From Pseudomonas helleri (GTDB lineage Bacteria; Pseudomonadota; Gammaproteobacteria; Pseudomonadales; Pseudomonadaceae), in assembly GCF_001043025.1 (NCBI RefSeq), contig NZ_JYLD01000019.1:1-64000 (forward strand): DNA of 64,000 nucleotides, written 5' to 3'. Positions 26,070 to 37,580 of the stretch are shown here, piece by piece. The notes under the pieces were generated by a model. It saw nothing but the letters and a program-made list of their open reading frames with translations. It was not told where the DNA came from and searched no databases. How positions within the stretch are numbered: the first letter of the stretch is position 1; each line of letters opens with the position of its first letter. Made by a program: the position numbers and the translations under genes.

Positions 26070-26348
26070 TTACTTATCGTCGCCGCCTTTGGTGAGGTTT
26101 TGCAGTTTCTGCAGGGCTTGGGTGGTGGTCGCGATGCAATCTTCTGTTTTACCCGCCGCTTGTTCACCTTTGGCTTTTTCGACCATGGCGTCGATGTCAC
26201 CTTTGGTGTTTTCGCTGGTGGCAAGAAGGGTGGCTTGGGCATCGGCGATTTTTATCAGGTTGATCTGGCAGAGGTCATCTGCCGCAAACACCGGAGAGGC
26301 CAACATTGCAGCGGATACAAACAGACCAGCCAATGCGGTACGTTTCAT
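26070..26348 (-). CDS. Small secreted/periplasmic protein, unknown
   Basis: 92 residues. ATG 26348 (MKRTALAGLF) has AAGGAG 9 bases upstream; a longer frame of seven more codons is not needed. A signal peptide ends at SPVFA. The mature ~70 residues are helical, with two Cys (CQINL near the start, DCIATT near the end) that could form a disulfide. Similar small helical proteins are common in pseudomonads, but I cannot assign a function. It is the first chromosomal gene beyond ssrA. Confidence 0.75.
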   Translation of the reverse strand: MKRTALAGLFVSAAMLASPVFAADDLCQINLIKIADAQATLLATSENTKGDIDAMVEKAKGEQAAGKTEDCIATTTQALQKLQNLTKGGDDK

Positions 26349-26633
26349 AGGGTCAAGCTCCTTTTGCACAGTAAGGCCCGGTGGCTCCGGGCTCGGTTAT
26401 AGGCCCCAATCATTAGGGTTCAAGCTAATTGACTATAGCCACGCTCTGGAGTTCTGCCTGCGTTTGGCCAGTATTTGATGAATTTTTTTGTGCCCAAAAA
26501 GGGGGCGTTTTCAGGCGGTTCGTAGGCCTGATCCCTTTCCTTCTTATGAAACTTCCTAGACACTCTCGTTCGCTTGCGCCTGTCCAGTTCGGGGCATAGT
26601 CTCGGCCCATCGCTGCACATCAGCGGTCGGGTT

Positions 26634-26831
26634 TAGTCGCCCGGCTTGTAAACTTGGCGCAAGGCGCTACCTCTACGAGGCCCTTTTCTAGGGCCTGCGT
26701 TTTATGGTGGCCGTGCGCAGGGCACTTTCGAGTGCGCCGGTTTCCAAGTTTGCCGGTCGACTAACCTGCGTACGGCTGCCTCCCCATCGTTAGTCGCGAT
26801 TTAAGGCAGCTCCCTAAACTTGGAGAGCGCT
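26634..26831 (+). ncRNA. Structured leader with C4-antisense-like alternative pairing
   Basis: A long stem closes TAGTCG-CCGGC-AAACTTGG (26634-26657) with CCAAGTTT-GCCGG-CGACTA (26744-26763). Inside are a CCTC/GAGG hairpin, an AGGCCC/GGGCCT hairpin and GCACT-TTCG-AGTGC. TAGTCGC recurs at 26791 and AAACTTGG recurs at 26816-26823, overlapping the GGAG ribosome-binding site. The 3' arm can therefore pair either upstream or with the start of the gene at 26832. This is the logic of the phage P1 C4 antisense RNA, a family I recall occurring ahead of such genes in Pseudomonas. Confidence 0.75.
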
Positions 26832-27182
26832 ATGAAAAAGATTGTCCCCGATCCACCTGCCTTACCCTCGCAAGAGGCTGTTCAGTGCGATGCACTGTCG
26901 TTAGACCGCGCGGCCACCGAGCGCGCCCTCAATTACTACCTGCACGACCATAAGCCTCCACGGCACGTGGATCAGGCCACGTATGCCATACCCGACAACG
27001 TCAATGTAGAAGCGGCTTTGGCCCAAGCGTCAGACTTGTTGCGCTGCGCGGGTGCTTCGGCGTGTGAGGCGGGGAATGGTTTGAGCGGGCATGCGCGCAG
27101 CTTGGTGTTGTCGAGCATGCATTTGGTGGAGTTGGCCAAAGCGTATGTGGATAAGTCGCTGGATGGGTTGACGACGCACTAG
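26832..27182 (+). CDS. DUF3077/DUF6124-like small protein
   Basis: 116 residues from ATG 26832, with GGAG six bases upstream. It resembles small Pseudomonas proteins of the DUF3077/DUF6124 type: a Pro-rich start (MKKIVPDPPALPS), a middle RALNYYL segment, and a C-terminal helical part ALAQASDLLRCAGASACEAG. The structured leader upstream can mask its ribosome-binding site, so synthesis is probably under RNA control. Function is unknown. Followed by a hairpin (27190-27213) and a REPIN. Confidence 0.75.
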   Translation: MKKIVPDPPALPSQEAVQCDALSLDRAATERALNYYLHDHKPPRHVDQATYAIPDNVNVEAALAQASDLLRCAGASACEAGNGLSGHARSLVLSSMHLVELAKAYVDKSLDGLTTH

Positions 27183-27189
27183 AGCAGCA

Positions 27190-27213
27190 CGCGCCTGAGT
27201 GCAAGCAGGCGCG
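27190..27213 (+). terminator. Hairpin after the DUF3077-like gene
   Basis: CGCGCCTG and CAGGCGCG form an 8-bp perfect stem with an 8-base loop, 7 bases after the stop. Only a short T/A stretch follows. Confidence 0.55.
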
Positions 27214-27230
27214 TCCTATTGACCTCATTT

Positions 27231-27317
27231 CTGTGGGAGCGGGCTTGCTCGCGATAGTGTCGGCGCGGTCTTCAGAACCACCGCGTCGTTTGTATCGCGA
27301 GCAAGCCCGCTCCCACA
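27231..27317. repeat. REPIN (inverted pair of REP sequences)
   Basis: CTGTGGGAGCGGGCTTGCTC at 27231 onward and its inverse GAGCAAGCCCGCTCCCACA ending at 27317 flank a ~35-bp spacer. It sits between the convergent DUF3077-like and dld genes. A second copy is at 35944-36032. Confidence 0.92.
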
Positions 27318-27328
27318 TTGTTCACCGT

Positions 27329-30129
<2,801 letters not shown>

Positions 30130-30133
<4 letters not shown>

Positions 30134-30801
30134 GCGTCCTCCAGAATTAATACCACCAGGTCTTTCGGGCCGTGGGCGCCGTAGGCCAGTACTTGTTCGA
30201 TGTCAGCGGTTTTTGACGGGCCAGACACCAACAATGCGTTAGTCGGCATGCCCGCGGTCCAGTTCATTTCACGTTGCACTGAATAAAAGTTGTCGCGGAT
30301 TTGGCTGGCTTTGAGCAACGCAAAATGCACCGGCGGTACCAAGCTCATCAGGCGCGGTTCTTCCGGTGTTGGCCAGAGGATCAAGCTGCCGGTGGCGGCA
30401 ATCGCGCCCAAGGTGGTGGTGAAGCTGGCCGGGGTGTCATTGAACAGCTCGGCTTTCCATTCTTCCACGGGGCGGTCGTAGGCTTTGAGTGGGGGCAGCG
30501 CAGGGTTTTGTGCCCAATGCGCCGTCACTTTCTGCCCGTGCGCTGTGGTTGGGGCGATTAACAGGCTCGGCAATTGGCGGTCGCAGACTAATTGCGCCAG
30601 CAGAGCGGGCCAGTCGTGCTCGGTGGTGAGGTGGATTTCGGTGTGCACGGCTTCCATCAACTTACGCAGTTGCGGGATGCGTTGCTCCGGGGTGTAGGTC
30701 CACGGTTCTGTCACCAATACTTCGTCGAAGGTGTCAGGCACGGGTGTGGTGCCTGTCAGGCTTTTACGCAGTTTGTTGAGGATGTTTTGCTTGGCGCTCA
30801 T
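30130..30801 (-). CDS. lutC: Lactate utilisation protein LutC (LUD domain)
   Basis: 223 residues of the LUD (DUF162) family. It is the third subunit of the LutABC L-lactate oxidation complex, equivalent to YkgG. The conserved region AATGSLILWPTPEEPRLMSL (~residues 130-150) and the C-terminal TADIEQVLAYGAHGPKDL are typical. Its ATG overlaps the lutB stop by 4 bases, and its own stop overlaps the dld start, so the four genes are translationally coupled. Confidence 0.92.
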
Positions 30802-32249
30802 CGCGAGGCTCCCGACTTTTTCGCCATGTGTTCGCGGGCCATGTCATGCAGCGAGCGGGCGGCAGGTGTGGGGGCGCTGTGGTTTTGGGTCCACGGGCCT
30901 ACGTTGTTTGGCGTTAGCCCGCGCAGGCGGGTGGCAGCTTTGACGAACACGCGGTAGAGCGTGGGCGAGCTGTTGAGCTTGGCCCACAGGTTCCACATGA
31001 GGCGCTCTTTGCGTGAGTACTTGCTGCCTTGGCCGCGCATGATGCGTGGTACGGCATCGGGCGATTTAACGTTCTCTTCGCGTAGCCGACGCAGCAATGC
31101 CGGGATCGGAATTTTTACCGGGCACACTTCGCCACAGGCGCCGCACAACGACGAAGCGCTGGGGTGATCCGGGACTTTGCCCAGGCCGACCATGTGCGGG
31201 GTGATGATTGCGCCAATGGGGCCGGGGTACACCTCACCGTAGGCATGACCGCCGATGCGGGTGTACACCGGGCAGTGGTTCATGCAGGCACCGCAGCGAA
31301 TGCAGTTGAGGGTTTGGCGCAGTTCGCTGTCAGCAAACGCCTGGCTGCGACCGTTGTCGAGCAGCACCAGGTGGACTTCTTCGGGGCCGTCGAGTTCGCC
31401 GGGTTTGCGTGGGCCGGAGATCATGTTGACGTAGGTGGTGATCGGTTGGCCGAGGGCCGAGCGGGTCAGCAATGACACCAGCGGTACAACGTCACGCAGG
31501 TTTTCGACCACTTTCTCGATGCCGGTGACGGCAATGTGTACTGGCGGCACGGTGGTCGACATACGCCCGTTGCCTTCGTTTTCGACCAGCAGCAGGGTGC
31601 CGGTTTCGGCCACGGCGAAGTTGACGCCGGACACGCCGATGTCGGCTTCGAAAAACTTTTGGCGCAGCACGCGACGACCGATCTGGATCAGTTGGTCGAC
31701 GTCTTTGGTGTATTCAACGCCGAGCTTGTTGTGGAACAGGTCGGCCACTTGCCCGGCGTTCTTGTGGATCGCGGGCATGATGATGTGGGACGGCTTCTCG
31801 TTGTCGAGTTGAACAATGTACTCGCCCATGTCGGACTCAAGGCATTCAATGCCTTGTGCGCCGAGCACGTGGTTCATTTCCATCTCTTCGCTGACCATCG
31901 ACTTGCCTTTGATGACTTGCTTGGCAGCACGGCGGCGGGCAATCGAGAGCACGATGTCATTGGCCTGCTCGACGGTTTCGGCCCAGTGCACCTGCACACC
32001 GTTGCGGGTCAGGTTGGCTTCGAGGCGTTCCAGCAGGTCAGGCAGTTTGGACAGGGCACGGGCGCGGACGGCATTGCCCAGTGCACGCAAATGCTCGCGT
32101 TCTTGGGCATCGCTGAAGGACACCGCGCGTTTGGTCATCAGCGAGTCCATGGCGTTGCGAAAGTTATTTCGCAATTGTTTGTCGGCCAATGCCTCGTGGG
32201 CGCGCTCGCGGAAGTCTTCGATGACAACAGCAGGGATCAACGCACTCAT
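30798..32249 (-). CDS. lutB: Iron-sulfur lactate oxidation protein LutB
   Basis: 483 residues from ATG 32249 (MSALIPAVVIEDF) with GGAGG upstream; the start overlaps the lutA stop as ATGA. The N-terminal LUD domain includes KSMVSEEMEMNHVL and GVNFAVAETGTLLLVENEGN. A ferredoxin-type pair of 4Fe-4S motifs follows (CIRCGACMNHCPVYTRIGG near 310, CGACGEVCPVKIPI near 360), then a DUF3390-like tail. LutB carries electrons between LutA/LutC and the respiratory chain during L-lactate oxidation. Confidence 0.93.
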   Translation of the reverse strand: MSALIPAVVIEDFRERAHEALADKQLRNNFRNAMDSLMTKRAVSFSDAQEREHLRALGNAVRARALSKLPDLLERLEANLTRNGVQVHWAETVEQANDIVLSIARRRAAKQVIKGKSMVSEEMEMNHVLGAQGIECLESDMGEYIVQLDNEKPSHIIMPAIHKNAGQVADLFHNKLGVEYTKDVDQLIQIGRRVLRQKFFEADIGVSGVNFAVAETGTLLLVENEGNGRMSTTVPPVHIAVTGIEKVVENLRDVVPLVSLLTRSALGQPITTYVNMISGPRKPGELDGPEEVHLVLLDNGRSQAFADSELRQTLNCIRCGACMNHCPVYTRIGGHAYGEVYPGPIGAIITPHMVGLGKVPDHPSASSLCGACGEVCPVKIPIPALLRRLREENVKSPDAVPRIMRGQGSKYSRKERLMWNLWAKLNSSPTLYRVFVKAATRLRGLTPNNVGPWTQNHSAPTPAARSLHDMAREHMAKKSGASR

Positions 32250-33070
32250 TGTGCACCTCCGGTGCGTTGCCACAGGAAGCTGGCCAGATGCTGACCGCGC
32301 AGGGCTTTTTGCTGTTTTTCGAGGGAGCCGTTGATGTTCATCAGGCAGCCGCAGTCAGCGGTCAGCACTTGGTGCGCGCCGGTTTCAATCAGGGCGCGGG
32401 TCTTGTCGGCGACCATGGCACCGGAAATATCAGGCAGGCGCACGCTGAATGTCCCACCAAAGCCGCAGCATTCGCTTTCATGGCTGTGGTCGATGCGCTC
32501 GACGTTGCCCAGTTGCGCGAGCATTTCGCGGCCGTGCAGGTGGGTGTTCATTTCGCGGCGGGCAGAGCAGGAGGTGTGCAGCGCGACTTTGATCGGGGCG
32601 CCGCTGTCCTTGAAATGCACTTTGCACACGAACAGCAAAAATTCGGTGAGTTCAAAGGTGCGTTCGGCCAGGGCGTGGACCTTTTTCAAGGTGTCTGGCT
32701 CGTCTTTGAACAGGTCTTCGTAGTGTTCGCGCAGCATGCCGGCGCAGGAGCCGGAAGGCACGACCACGGGGTAAGCTTCGGCAAACAGCGCCAATTGTGC
32801 GCGGGCCACTTCGCGGGCCTGGTCGGTGTAACCCGAGGTGTAGGCCGGTTGCCCGCAGCAGCTTTGGCCTTGCGGGTAGTCCACTTCGATGCCTTCGCGT
32901 TCGATCAGGTGGATCGCGTCCATCCCGGCTTCGGGGTAGAAGAGGTCGACGACGCAGGTGCCGAACAGGTAGACCTTGCGGGGTTTGTGCGCCGGGTAAT
33001 GGCGCGGGGTCGGAAGGGGTGGGGCGACACGGGTCGCGTTGGGCACGGCGTTGTAAAAAAGCTCGCTCAT
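32246..33070 (-). CDS. lutA: Lactate oxidation protein LutA (CCG domains)
   Basis: 274 residues of the YkgE/LutA family with two cysteine-rich CCG domains: the first contains GQSCCGQPAYTSGY (~residue 70), the second SECCGFGGTFSV (~205). These bind an iron-sulfur cluster. It begins the lutABC-dld coupled group, 145 bp downstream of lldP. The sequence opens with ~25 residues that look like a linker before VYLFGTCVVDLFYPEAG, the family start. Confidence 0.92.
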   Translation of the reverse strand: MSELFYNAVPNATRVAPPLPTPRHYPAHKPRKVYLFGTCVVDLFYPEAGMDAIHLIEREGIEVDYPQGQSCCGQPAYTSGYTDQAREVARAQLALFAEAYPVVVPSGSCAGMLREHYEDLFKDEPDTLKKVHALAERTFELTEFLLFVCKVHFKDSGAPIKVALHTSCSARREMNTHLHGREMLAQLGNVERIDHSHESECCGFGGTFSVRLPDISGAMVADKTRALIETGAHQVLTADCGCLMNINGSLEKQQKALRGQHLASFLWQRTGGAQ

Positions 33071-33160
33071 CAGGCGTCTCCGGGTGGTCCCGGTTATAGA
33101 TCCACGGTAGCGGCTGAAAACCCTCTTCAGCCGCGAGGCAGACCGGGTAATAAAGTGTGG

Positions 33161-33183
33161 GCGCCGGGGACGTGCCCCGGCGC
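33161..33183 (-). terminator. Intercistronic hairpin between lldP and lutA
   Basis: GCGCCGGGG and CCCCGGCGC form a 9-bp perfect stem with a 5-base loop. It lies downstream of lldP on the minus strand, without a T run in that direction. It may attenuate or protect the lldP message rather than fully stop transcription. Confidence 0.5.
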
Positions 33184-33214
33184 TTTTAACGTGGTGTAAC
33201 CATAGCGCTGTTGC

Positions 33215-34909
33215 TTAATGCACCAGCATGCCGGTGAACCAATACGCCTGGGCGAGCGTGATCAGGCCAACGATGGTCGCGAAGAACAGGCTGTGTTTGA
33301 GGGTGAAGCGGAACAGGTCGGACTCTTTGCCCACCAGGCCGGTTGCCGCACAGGCGACCGCGATGGATTGTGGCGAGATCATTTTGCCGGTCACGCCACC
33401 GCTGGTGTTGGCGGCCACCATGAGGGTGTCGCTGACGCCGATCTGGTGCGCGGTGGTGGCTTGCAACGAGCTGAACAGGGCGTTCGACGAGGTGTCGGAG
33501 CCGGTCAGGAACACGCCCAGCCAGCCGAGGAACGGCGAGAAGAACGGGAACGCGGCGCCCGTACCGGCCAATACCAGGGCCATGGTGGAGGACATGCCCG
33601 AGTAGTTGGTCACGAAGGCAAAGGCCAGCACCATGCCGATGGACAGGATCGGCCAGCGCAGTTCGTAGAGGGTCTCTTTGAAAGTGGTCAGACCGGTTTT
33701 TATGTCGATTTTCAGAATCAGCATCGAGATCAGTGCCGAGAAGAAAATCGCGGTGCCGGTGGCTGAAATCGGGTCCAGTTTGAACACGGCGGCAATGGCG
33801 GTTGGCGCGTTGACGATCGGTGCGGTTTTGATCACCAGTTGATCAAGGTGCGGGATCGCAAAGTTGAACACCCAGCCGTACATCGAACCGCCTGGCGAGA
33901 ACAGAGCCTTGAAGGGTTTGAGGGTCCAGATGGTGACCAGTACGGTCAGGATCAGGAACGGTGACCAGGCCTTGAGGATTTGCATCAGGCTGTAAGGCGA
34001 AACCATCAAGTTGTTTGGTTTGCCGAAACCGCCTGCGCTGGCGGTAACAACTACGTCAGAGCTCACGCCCGGAATCTGCGCGCCGGCGGTGCGTTTTGGC
34101 TGCCAGATTTTCAGGAACAGGGTCAGGCTGATCAGGCTGGCCAGTGCCGAGGTGATGTCCGGCAGTTCTGGGCCAATGTAGTTGGAGGTGAAGTACTGGG
34201 TGACGGCGAAGCTCAAGCCGGCCACCAGTGCTGCCGGCCAGGTTTCACGCACGCCGCGCAGGCCGTCCATCATGAAGACCAGCCAGAACGGTACGAACAG
34301 CGACAGCAGCGGCAGCTGGCGACCGGCCATGGCGCCGATCTTGAACGCGTCGATGCCCGTGACTTGGCCTGCCACGATAATCGGAATGCCGAGGGCGCCG
34401 AAGGCCACCGGGGCGGTGTTGGCGATCAGGCACAGGCCAGCGGCGTACAGTGGGTTGAAGCCCAGGCCTACGAGCAGGGCGGCGGTAATCGCTACCGGAG
34501 CACCGAAACCGGCTGCGCCTTCGAGGAACGCACCGAAGCAGAAGCCGATCAGCAGCACTTGCAGACGCTGGTCATCGGTAATCGACAGGACGGAACTGCG
34601 GATGATTTCGAACTGGCCGCTTTTAACGGTCAGTTTGTAGAGGAACACCGCGGCAACGATGATCCAGGCAATCGGCCAGAGGCCATAAGCAAATCCATAC
34701 CCTGCGGCGGCAATCGCCATGTCGACCGGCATCTGGAAGGCGAAGATCGCCACCAGAATCGACAAGGCAAGGGTAATGCTGCCAGCCACGTGCCCTTTGA
34801 GACGGAACACTGCCAAGGCCAGGAAGAAAAACACAATCGGGATAACGGCCGCGAGTGCGGACAAGCCGAGGCTGCCGAGCGGGCTGTAAAGCTGTTGCCA
34901 GGTTTGCAT
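33215..34909 (-). CDS. lldP: L-lactate permease
   Basis: 564-residue inner-membrane transporter (LctP family) taking up lactate with protons. It has at least twelve hydrophobic helices, and family features such as GFCFGAFLEGAAGFGAPVAI (~residues 125-145) and FLGWLGVFLTGSDTSSNALF (~465-485). It is the first gene of the lactate transcription unit. Its promoter region contains the palindrome at 34961, and the regulator lldR is divergent. Confidence 0.96.
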   Translation of the reverse strand: MQTWQQLYSPLGSLGLSALAAVIPIVFFFLALAVFRLKGHVAGSITLALSILVAIFAFQMPVDMAIAAAGYGFAYGLWPIAWIIVAAVFLYKLTVKSGQFEIIRSSVLSITDDQRLQVLLIGFCFGAFLEGAAGFGAPVAITAALLVGLGFNPLYAAGLCLIANTAPVAFGALGIPIIVAGQVTGIDAFKIGAMAGRQLPLLSLFVPFWLVFMMDGLRGVRETWPAALVAGLSFAVTQYFTSNYIGPELPDITSALASLISLTLFLKIWQPKRTAGAQIPGVSSDVVVTASAGGFGKPNNLMVSPYSLMQILKAWSPFLILTVLVTIWTLKPFKALFSPGGSMYGWVFNFAIPHLDQLVIKTAPIVNAPTAIAAVFKLDPISATGTAIFFSALISMLILKIDIKTGLTTFKETLYELRWPILSIGMVLAFAFVTNYSGMSSTMALVLAGTGAAFPFFSPFLGWLGVFLTGSDTSSNALFSSLQATTAHQIGVSDTLMVAANTSGGVTGKMISPQSIAVACAATGLVGKESDLFRFTLKHSLFFATIVGLITLAQAYWFTGMLVH

Positions 34910-34960
34910 ATGGGGTGGCCCCTAATTGTTATTGGTCGATGCTGCTGACTGCATTTGGGT

Positions 34961-34977
34961 AATTGGTAATACCAATT
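34961..34977. promoter_or_regulatory. LldR-type operator
   Basis: AATTGGTAATACCAATT is a perfect 17-bp palindrome 52 bp upstream of lldP and ~190 bp from lldR. It matches the AATTGG-N5-CCAATT form known for LldR/LctR binding. Confidence 0.85.
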
Positions 34978-35169
34978 TACAATCGCTGTCGGCTAGGTTA
35001 AAAGCCTTGTATGGCGTGTGTCAATTTGCCGCTACTTAATCTTTAGTCGCGCTGTTCGTTGCCTGGGCAACTGATGGGGTAAAAGGCGGTTTTTCTGATA
35101 GGTGTTTGGCGAGCGCCAATCGGCGAGAATAGAGGGCCCAGCGCGTGGTCGGGTGCGTGGAGAGCAGTT

Positions 35170-35937
35170 ATGGGGTTTGGTCAAATCCGTCAGCGCCGTT
35201 TGTCGGACGATATTGTCGAGCAGCTTGAGGGCATGATCCTTGAGGGCACGTTGAAGGCCGGTGAGCGCTTACCGGCCGAGCGTGCGCTGGCGGAGCAGTT
35301 TGGGGTGTCGCGCCCGTCGTTGCGTGAAGCGATTCAAAAGTTGGTGGCCAAAGGCTTGCTGATCAGCCGCCAGGGCGGTGGCAACTATGTGGCGACGTCG
35401 CTGGGCTCGACTTTCAGTGACCCGTTGCTGCAATTGCTGGAAAGCAACCCGGAGGCGCAGCGCGATTTGCTGGAGTTTCGCCATACCCTGGAGGCGTCTT
35501 GCGCGTATTACGCAGCATTGCGTGCGACCGAGATGGACCGTGAGCGGCTGCGGTTTGCCTTTGAGCGGTTACAGGATTGCTATACGCGGGTGGATGAGGT
35601 GAGCCGGGCCGAGGAAGGGGAGGCCGATGCCAACTTTCACCTGGCGATTGCCGAGGCGAGCCACAACGCGGTGTTGTTGCACACGATTCGCGGGTTATTC
35701 GATTTGCTCAAGCGCAACGTGGTGACCAACATTGGCGGCATGTACAAGCAGCGCAGCGAAACGCGCGACATGCTGATTGATCAGCACCGCGAGTTGTATC
35801 TGGCGATTGTGGAGGGTCGGGCTGAGGATGCGCGGGGCGTTGCGAGCCGCCATCTCATGTACGTGCAGGAAGTATTGGAGGAGGTACGTCAGGAAGTTCA
35901 GCGCGTGGCGCGGGCAGAGCGACGTAATGGGCTGTGA
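35170..35937 (+). CDS. lldR: GntR-family lactate regulator LldR
   Basis: 255-residue transcription factor. The N-terminal winged helix-turn-helix (GERLPAERALAEQFGVSRPSLREAI) is GntR type and the C-terminal helical domain is FCD type, with metal/ligand His residues in the NFHLAIAEASHN and DQHRELYLAI segments. Divergent to lldP and next to a matching palindrome, so it probably represses the lactate genes until lactate binds. Confidence 0.92.
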   Translation: MGFGQIRQRRLSDDIVEQLEGMILEGTLKAGERLPAERALAEQFGVSRPSLREAIQKLVAKGLLISRQGGGNYVATSLGSTFSDPLLQLLESNPEAQRDLLEFRHTLEASCAYYAALRATEMDRERLRFAFERLQDCYTRVDEVSRAEEGEADANFHLAIAEASHNAVLLHTIRGLFDLLKRNVVTNIGGMYKQRSETRDMLIDQHRELYLAIVEGRAEDARGVASRHLMYVQEVLEEVRQEVQRVARAERRNGL

Positions 35938-35943
35938 ACTGCT

Positions 35944-36032
35944 CTGTGGGAGCGGGCTTGCTCGCGATAGGATCAATGCGCTGTGCTAGAGACACCGCGT
36001 TGTCTGAATCGCGAGCAAGCCCGCTCCCACAG
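35944..36032. repeat. REPIN (second copy)
   Basis: CTGTGGGAGCGGGCTTGCTC (from 35944) and its inverse ending at 36032 flank a ~40-bp spacer. It lies between the convergent lldR and smpB genes, the same setting as the copy at 27231. Confidence 0.92.
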
Positions 36033-36060
36033 AATGTACGCCAACAGCAAGCAACAGGAC

Positions 36061-36543
36061 TTAGTCGTCCTTGCCCTTGTTGCGCACCGCGCGTTGCAGC
36101 TCGCGATCAGAGTCGCGCTCACGCTCGGTATGGCGCTTGTCGTATTCCTTCTTGCCTTTACCCAGGGCAATTTCGCACTTGATCAAGTGCTTGCTCCAGT
36201 AAAGCGAGAGGCAGACGCACGCGTAACCCTTTTGCTGCACAGCAGCGGCCAGCTTTTCAAGCTCGCGCTTGTTAAGCAGCAGTTTGCGGCTGCGCACCGG
36301 GTCGGCGATAACGTGCGTGCTGGCGGTCGTCAGCGGCGAGATATGGCTGCCGAGCAACCAGGCTTCGCCGTCTTTGAGGAGCACGTAGCTGTCGACCAGC
36401 TGTGCCTTGCCTGCACGCAGACTTTTTACTTCCCAGCCGGCCAGGACCAGACCAGCCTCGAACCGATGTTCGATGAAGTAATCGTGTCGCGCTTTTTTAT
36501 TCTGCGCGATGGTCCCTGTGGGGTGCTTCTTCTGTTTAGCCAT
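36061..36543 (-). CDS. smpB: SsrA-binding protein SmpB
   Basis: 160-residue tmRNA-binding protein required for trans-translation. The start at 36543 (MAKQKKHPTG) gives the family length; the frame runs 31 codons further upstream without support. Conserved segments IAQNKKARHDYFIE, GWEVKSLRAG and the basic C-terminal tail (KEYDKRHTERERDSDRELQR) that mimics mRNA in the ribosome are all present. It partners the ssrA gene 10 kb away. Confidence 0.97.
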   Translation of the reverse strand: MAKQKKHPTGTIAQNKKARHDYFIEHRFEAGLVLAGWEVKSLRAGKAQLVDSYVLLKDGEAWLLGSHISPLTTASTHVIADPVRSRKLLLNKRELEKLAAAVQQKGYACVCLSLYWSKHLIKCEIALGKGKKEYDKRHTERERDSDRELQRAVRNKGKDD

Positions 36544-36776
36544 AGGGGCGGCATTATAGGCAGTTGCGAGCGAGTCGGCTACGGTCAACCTGTGTGCTTG
36601 AGCACGTAGTTTGATTCCCGGACAATACACGCTCATTTTTGAGTGCTTGGGCGTAATTTTCTTACCTCGCGTATCATGCTGCCCTTGTTCGTCCTGATTG
36701 TTTTCTTGATGCGCTTATGCGGCGCCACTTGGCACCCTGAGGGTGTTTGCCGCCCAGCTGTGGAATTAACGCTGAC

Positions 36777-37211
36777 ATGACTACCCATATCCAACGTTCC
36801 GCCTTGCTGCCGTATCCGGCGCAGGCTTTGTATGACCTGGTTAACGACGTGGCGCGTTATCCGGAGTTTTTGCCGTGGTGTTCATCGGCCGAGATTATCG
36901 AAAGCACCGAGTCGCTGATGCGCGCCAGTCTGGGCGTGGCCAAAGGTGGCTTGAGCCAGCACTTTGTTACACGCAACACGTTGACGCCGGGGCAGTCGAT
37001 TGAGATGAACCTGGAAGAAGGCCCGTTCACCAAGCTGCACGGTCTCTGGGTGTTCAAGCCGTTGGGCGAGAAGGCCTGCAAAATCAGCCTGGACATGACC
37101 TTTGACTACGCCGGTGCAATCGTAAAGGCGACCTTGGGGCCCCTGTTTAATCAGGCGGCCAATACCTTGGTCGACGCGTTTTGCCAGCGCGCCAAGCAGC
37201 TGTATGGCTGA
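36777..37211 (+). CDS. ratA: RatA/Coq10-like START-domain protein
   Basis: 144 residues from ATG 36777 (MTTHIQRSALL). The START-like fold is indicated by YPAQALYDLVNDVARYPEFLPWC and the C-terminal FNQAANTLVDAFCQRAKQLYG. Relatives bind coenzyme Q (Coq10) or, in E. coli, interfere with ribosome subunit joining (RatA). Conserved next to smpB and rnfH, and its stop overlaps the rnfH start, so it is part of a stable core pair rather than a mobile toxin system. Confidence 0.9.
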   Translation: MTTHIQRSALLPYPAQALYDLVNDVARYPEFLPWCSSAEIIESTESLMRASLGVAKGGLSQHFVTRNTLTPGQSIEMNLEEGPFTKLHGLWVFKPLGEKACKISLDMTFDYAGAIVKATLGPLFNQAANTLVDAFCQRAKQLYG

Positions 37212-37521
37212 TTCTGTGATAGCGATTGAAGTGGTTTATGCGGCGGTTGAGCGTCAGCAATTGCTGGCGCTGACTGTGCCTGAGGGCACGACGTTACGCG
37301 CGGCGGTGCTGGCGTCAGGGATTGGTCGGGCGTTTCCTGAGCTGGACCTGGAGCATTGCCCTGTGGGGATCTTTGGCAAGCAGGTCATGGATCCGCAGGT
37401 GCGCGTGGTGCAGGCCGGTGAGCGGATCGAGATTTACCGACCGCTGTTGGCTGACCCCAAAGAGATTCGCCGTCAGCGGGCTGCAAAAGCGGCCGAGGCC
37501 AAGCGATTGAGCGGGCTGTAA
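37204..37521 (+). CDS. rnfH: RnfH-family ubiquitin-like protein
   Basis: 105 residues of the RnfH family (beta-grasp fold). Characteristic features are the VVYAAVERQQLLALTVPEGTT start, the central VGIFGKQVMDPQVRVVQAGERIEIYRPL, and ADPKEIRRQRA near the end. Overlaps ratA by 8 bases. The function is not well established; the pairing with RatA is conserved. Confidence 0.9.
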   Translation: MADSVIAIEVVYAAVERQQLLALTVPEGTTLRAAVLASGIGRAFPELDLEHCPVGIFGKQVMDPQVRVVQAGERIEIYRPLLADPKEIRRQRAAKAAEAKRLSGL

Positions 37522-37542
37522 GTCGATTTTTTAGCAGGCAAC

Positions 37543-37569
37543 AAAAAGCCCGGCATGCCGGGCTTTTTT
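37543..37569. terminator. Bidirectional terminator between rnfH and bamE
   Basis: AAAAAGCCCGGCATGCCGGGCTTTTT is a near-perfect palindrome with A and T runs on both sides, able to stop both convergent genes. Confidence 0.9.
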
Positions 37570-37580
37570 GCAACGCGCGA

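Noticed and set aside
36777..37521. ratA-rnfH as a mobile toxin-antitoxin pair
   Set aside because: The pair is fixed in the conserved smpB-bamE neighbourhood of pseudomonads and shows no sign of transfer.
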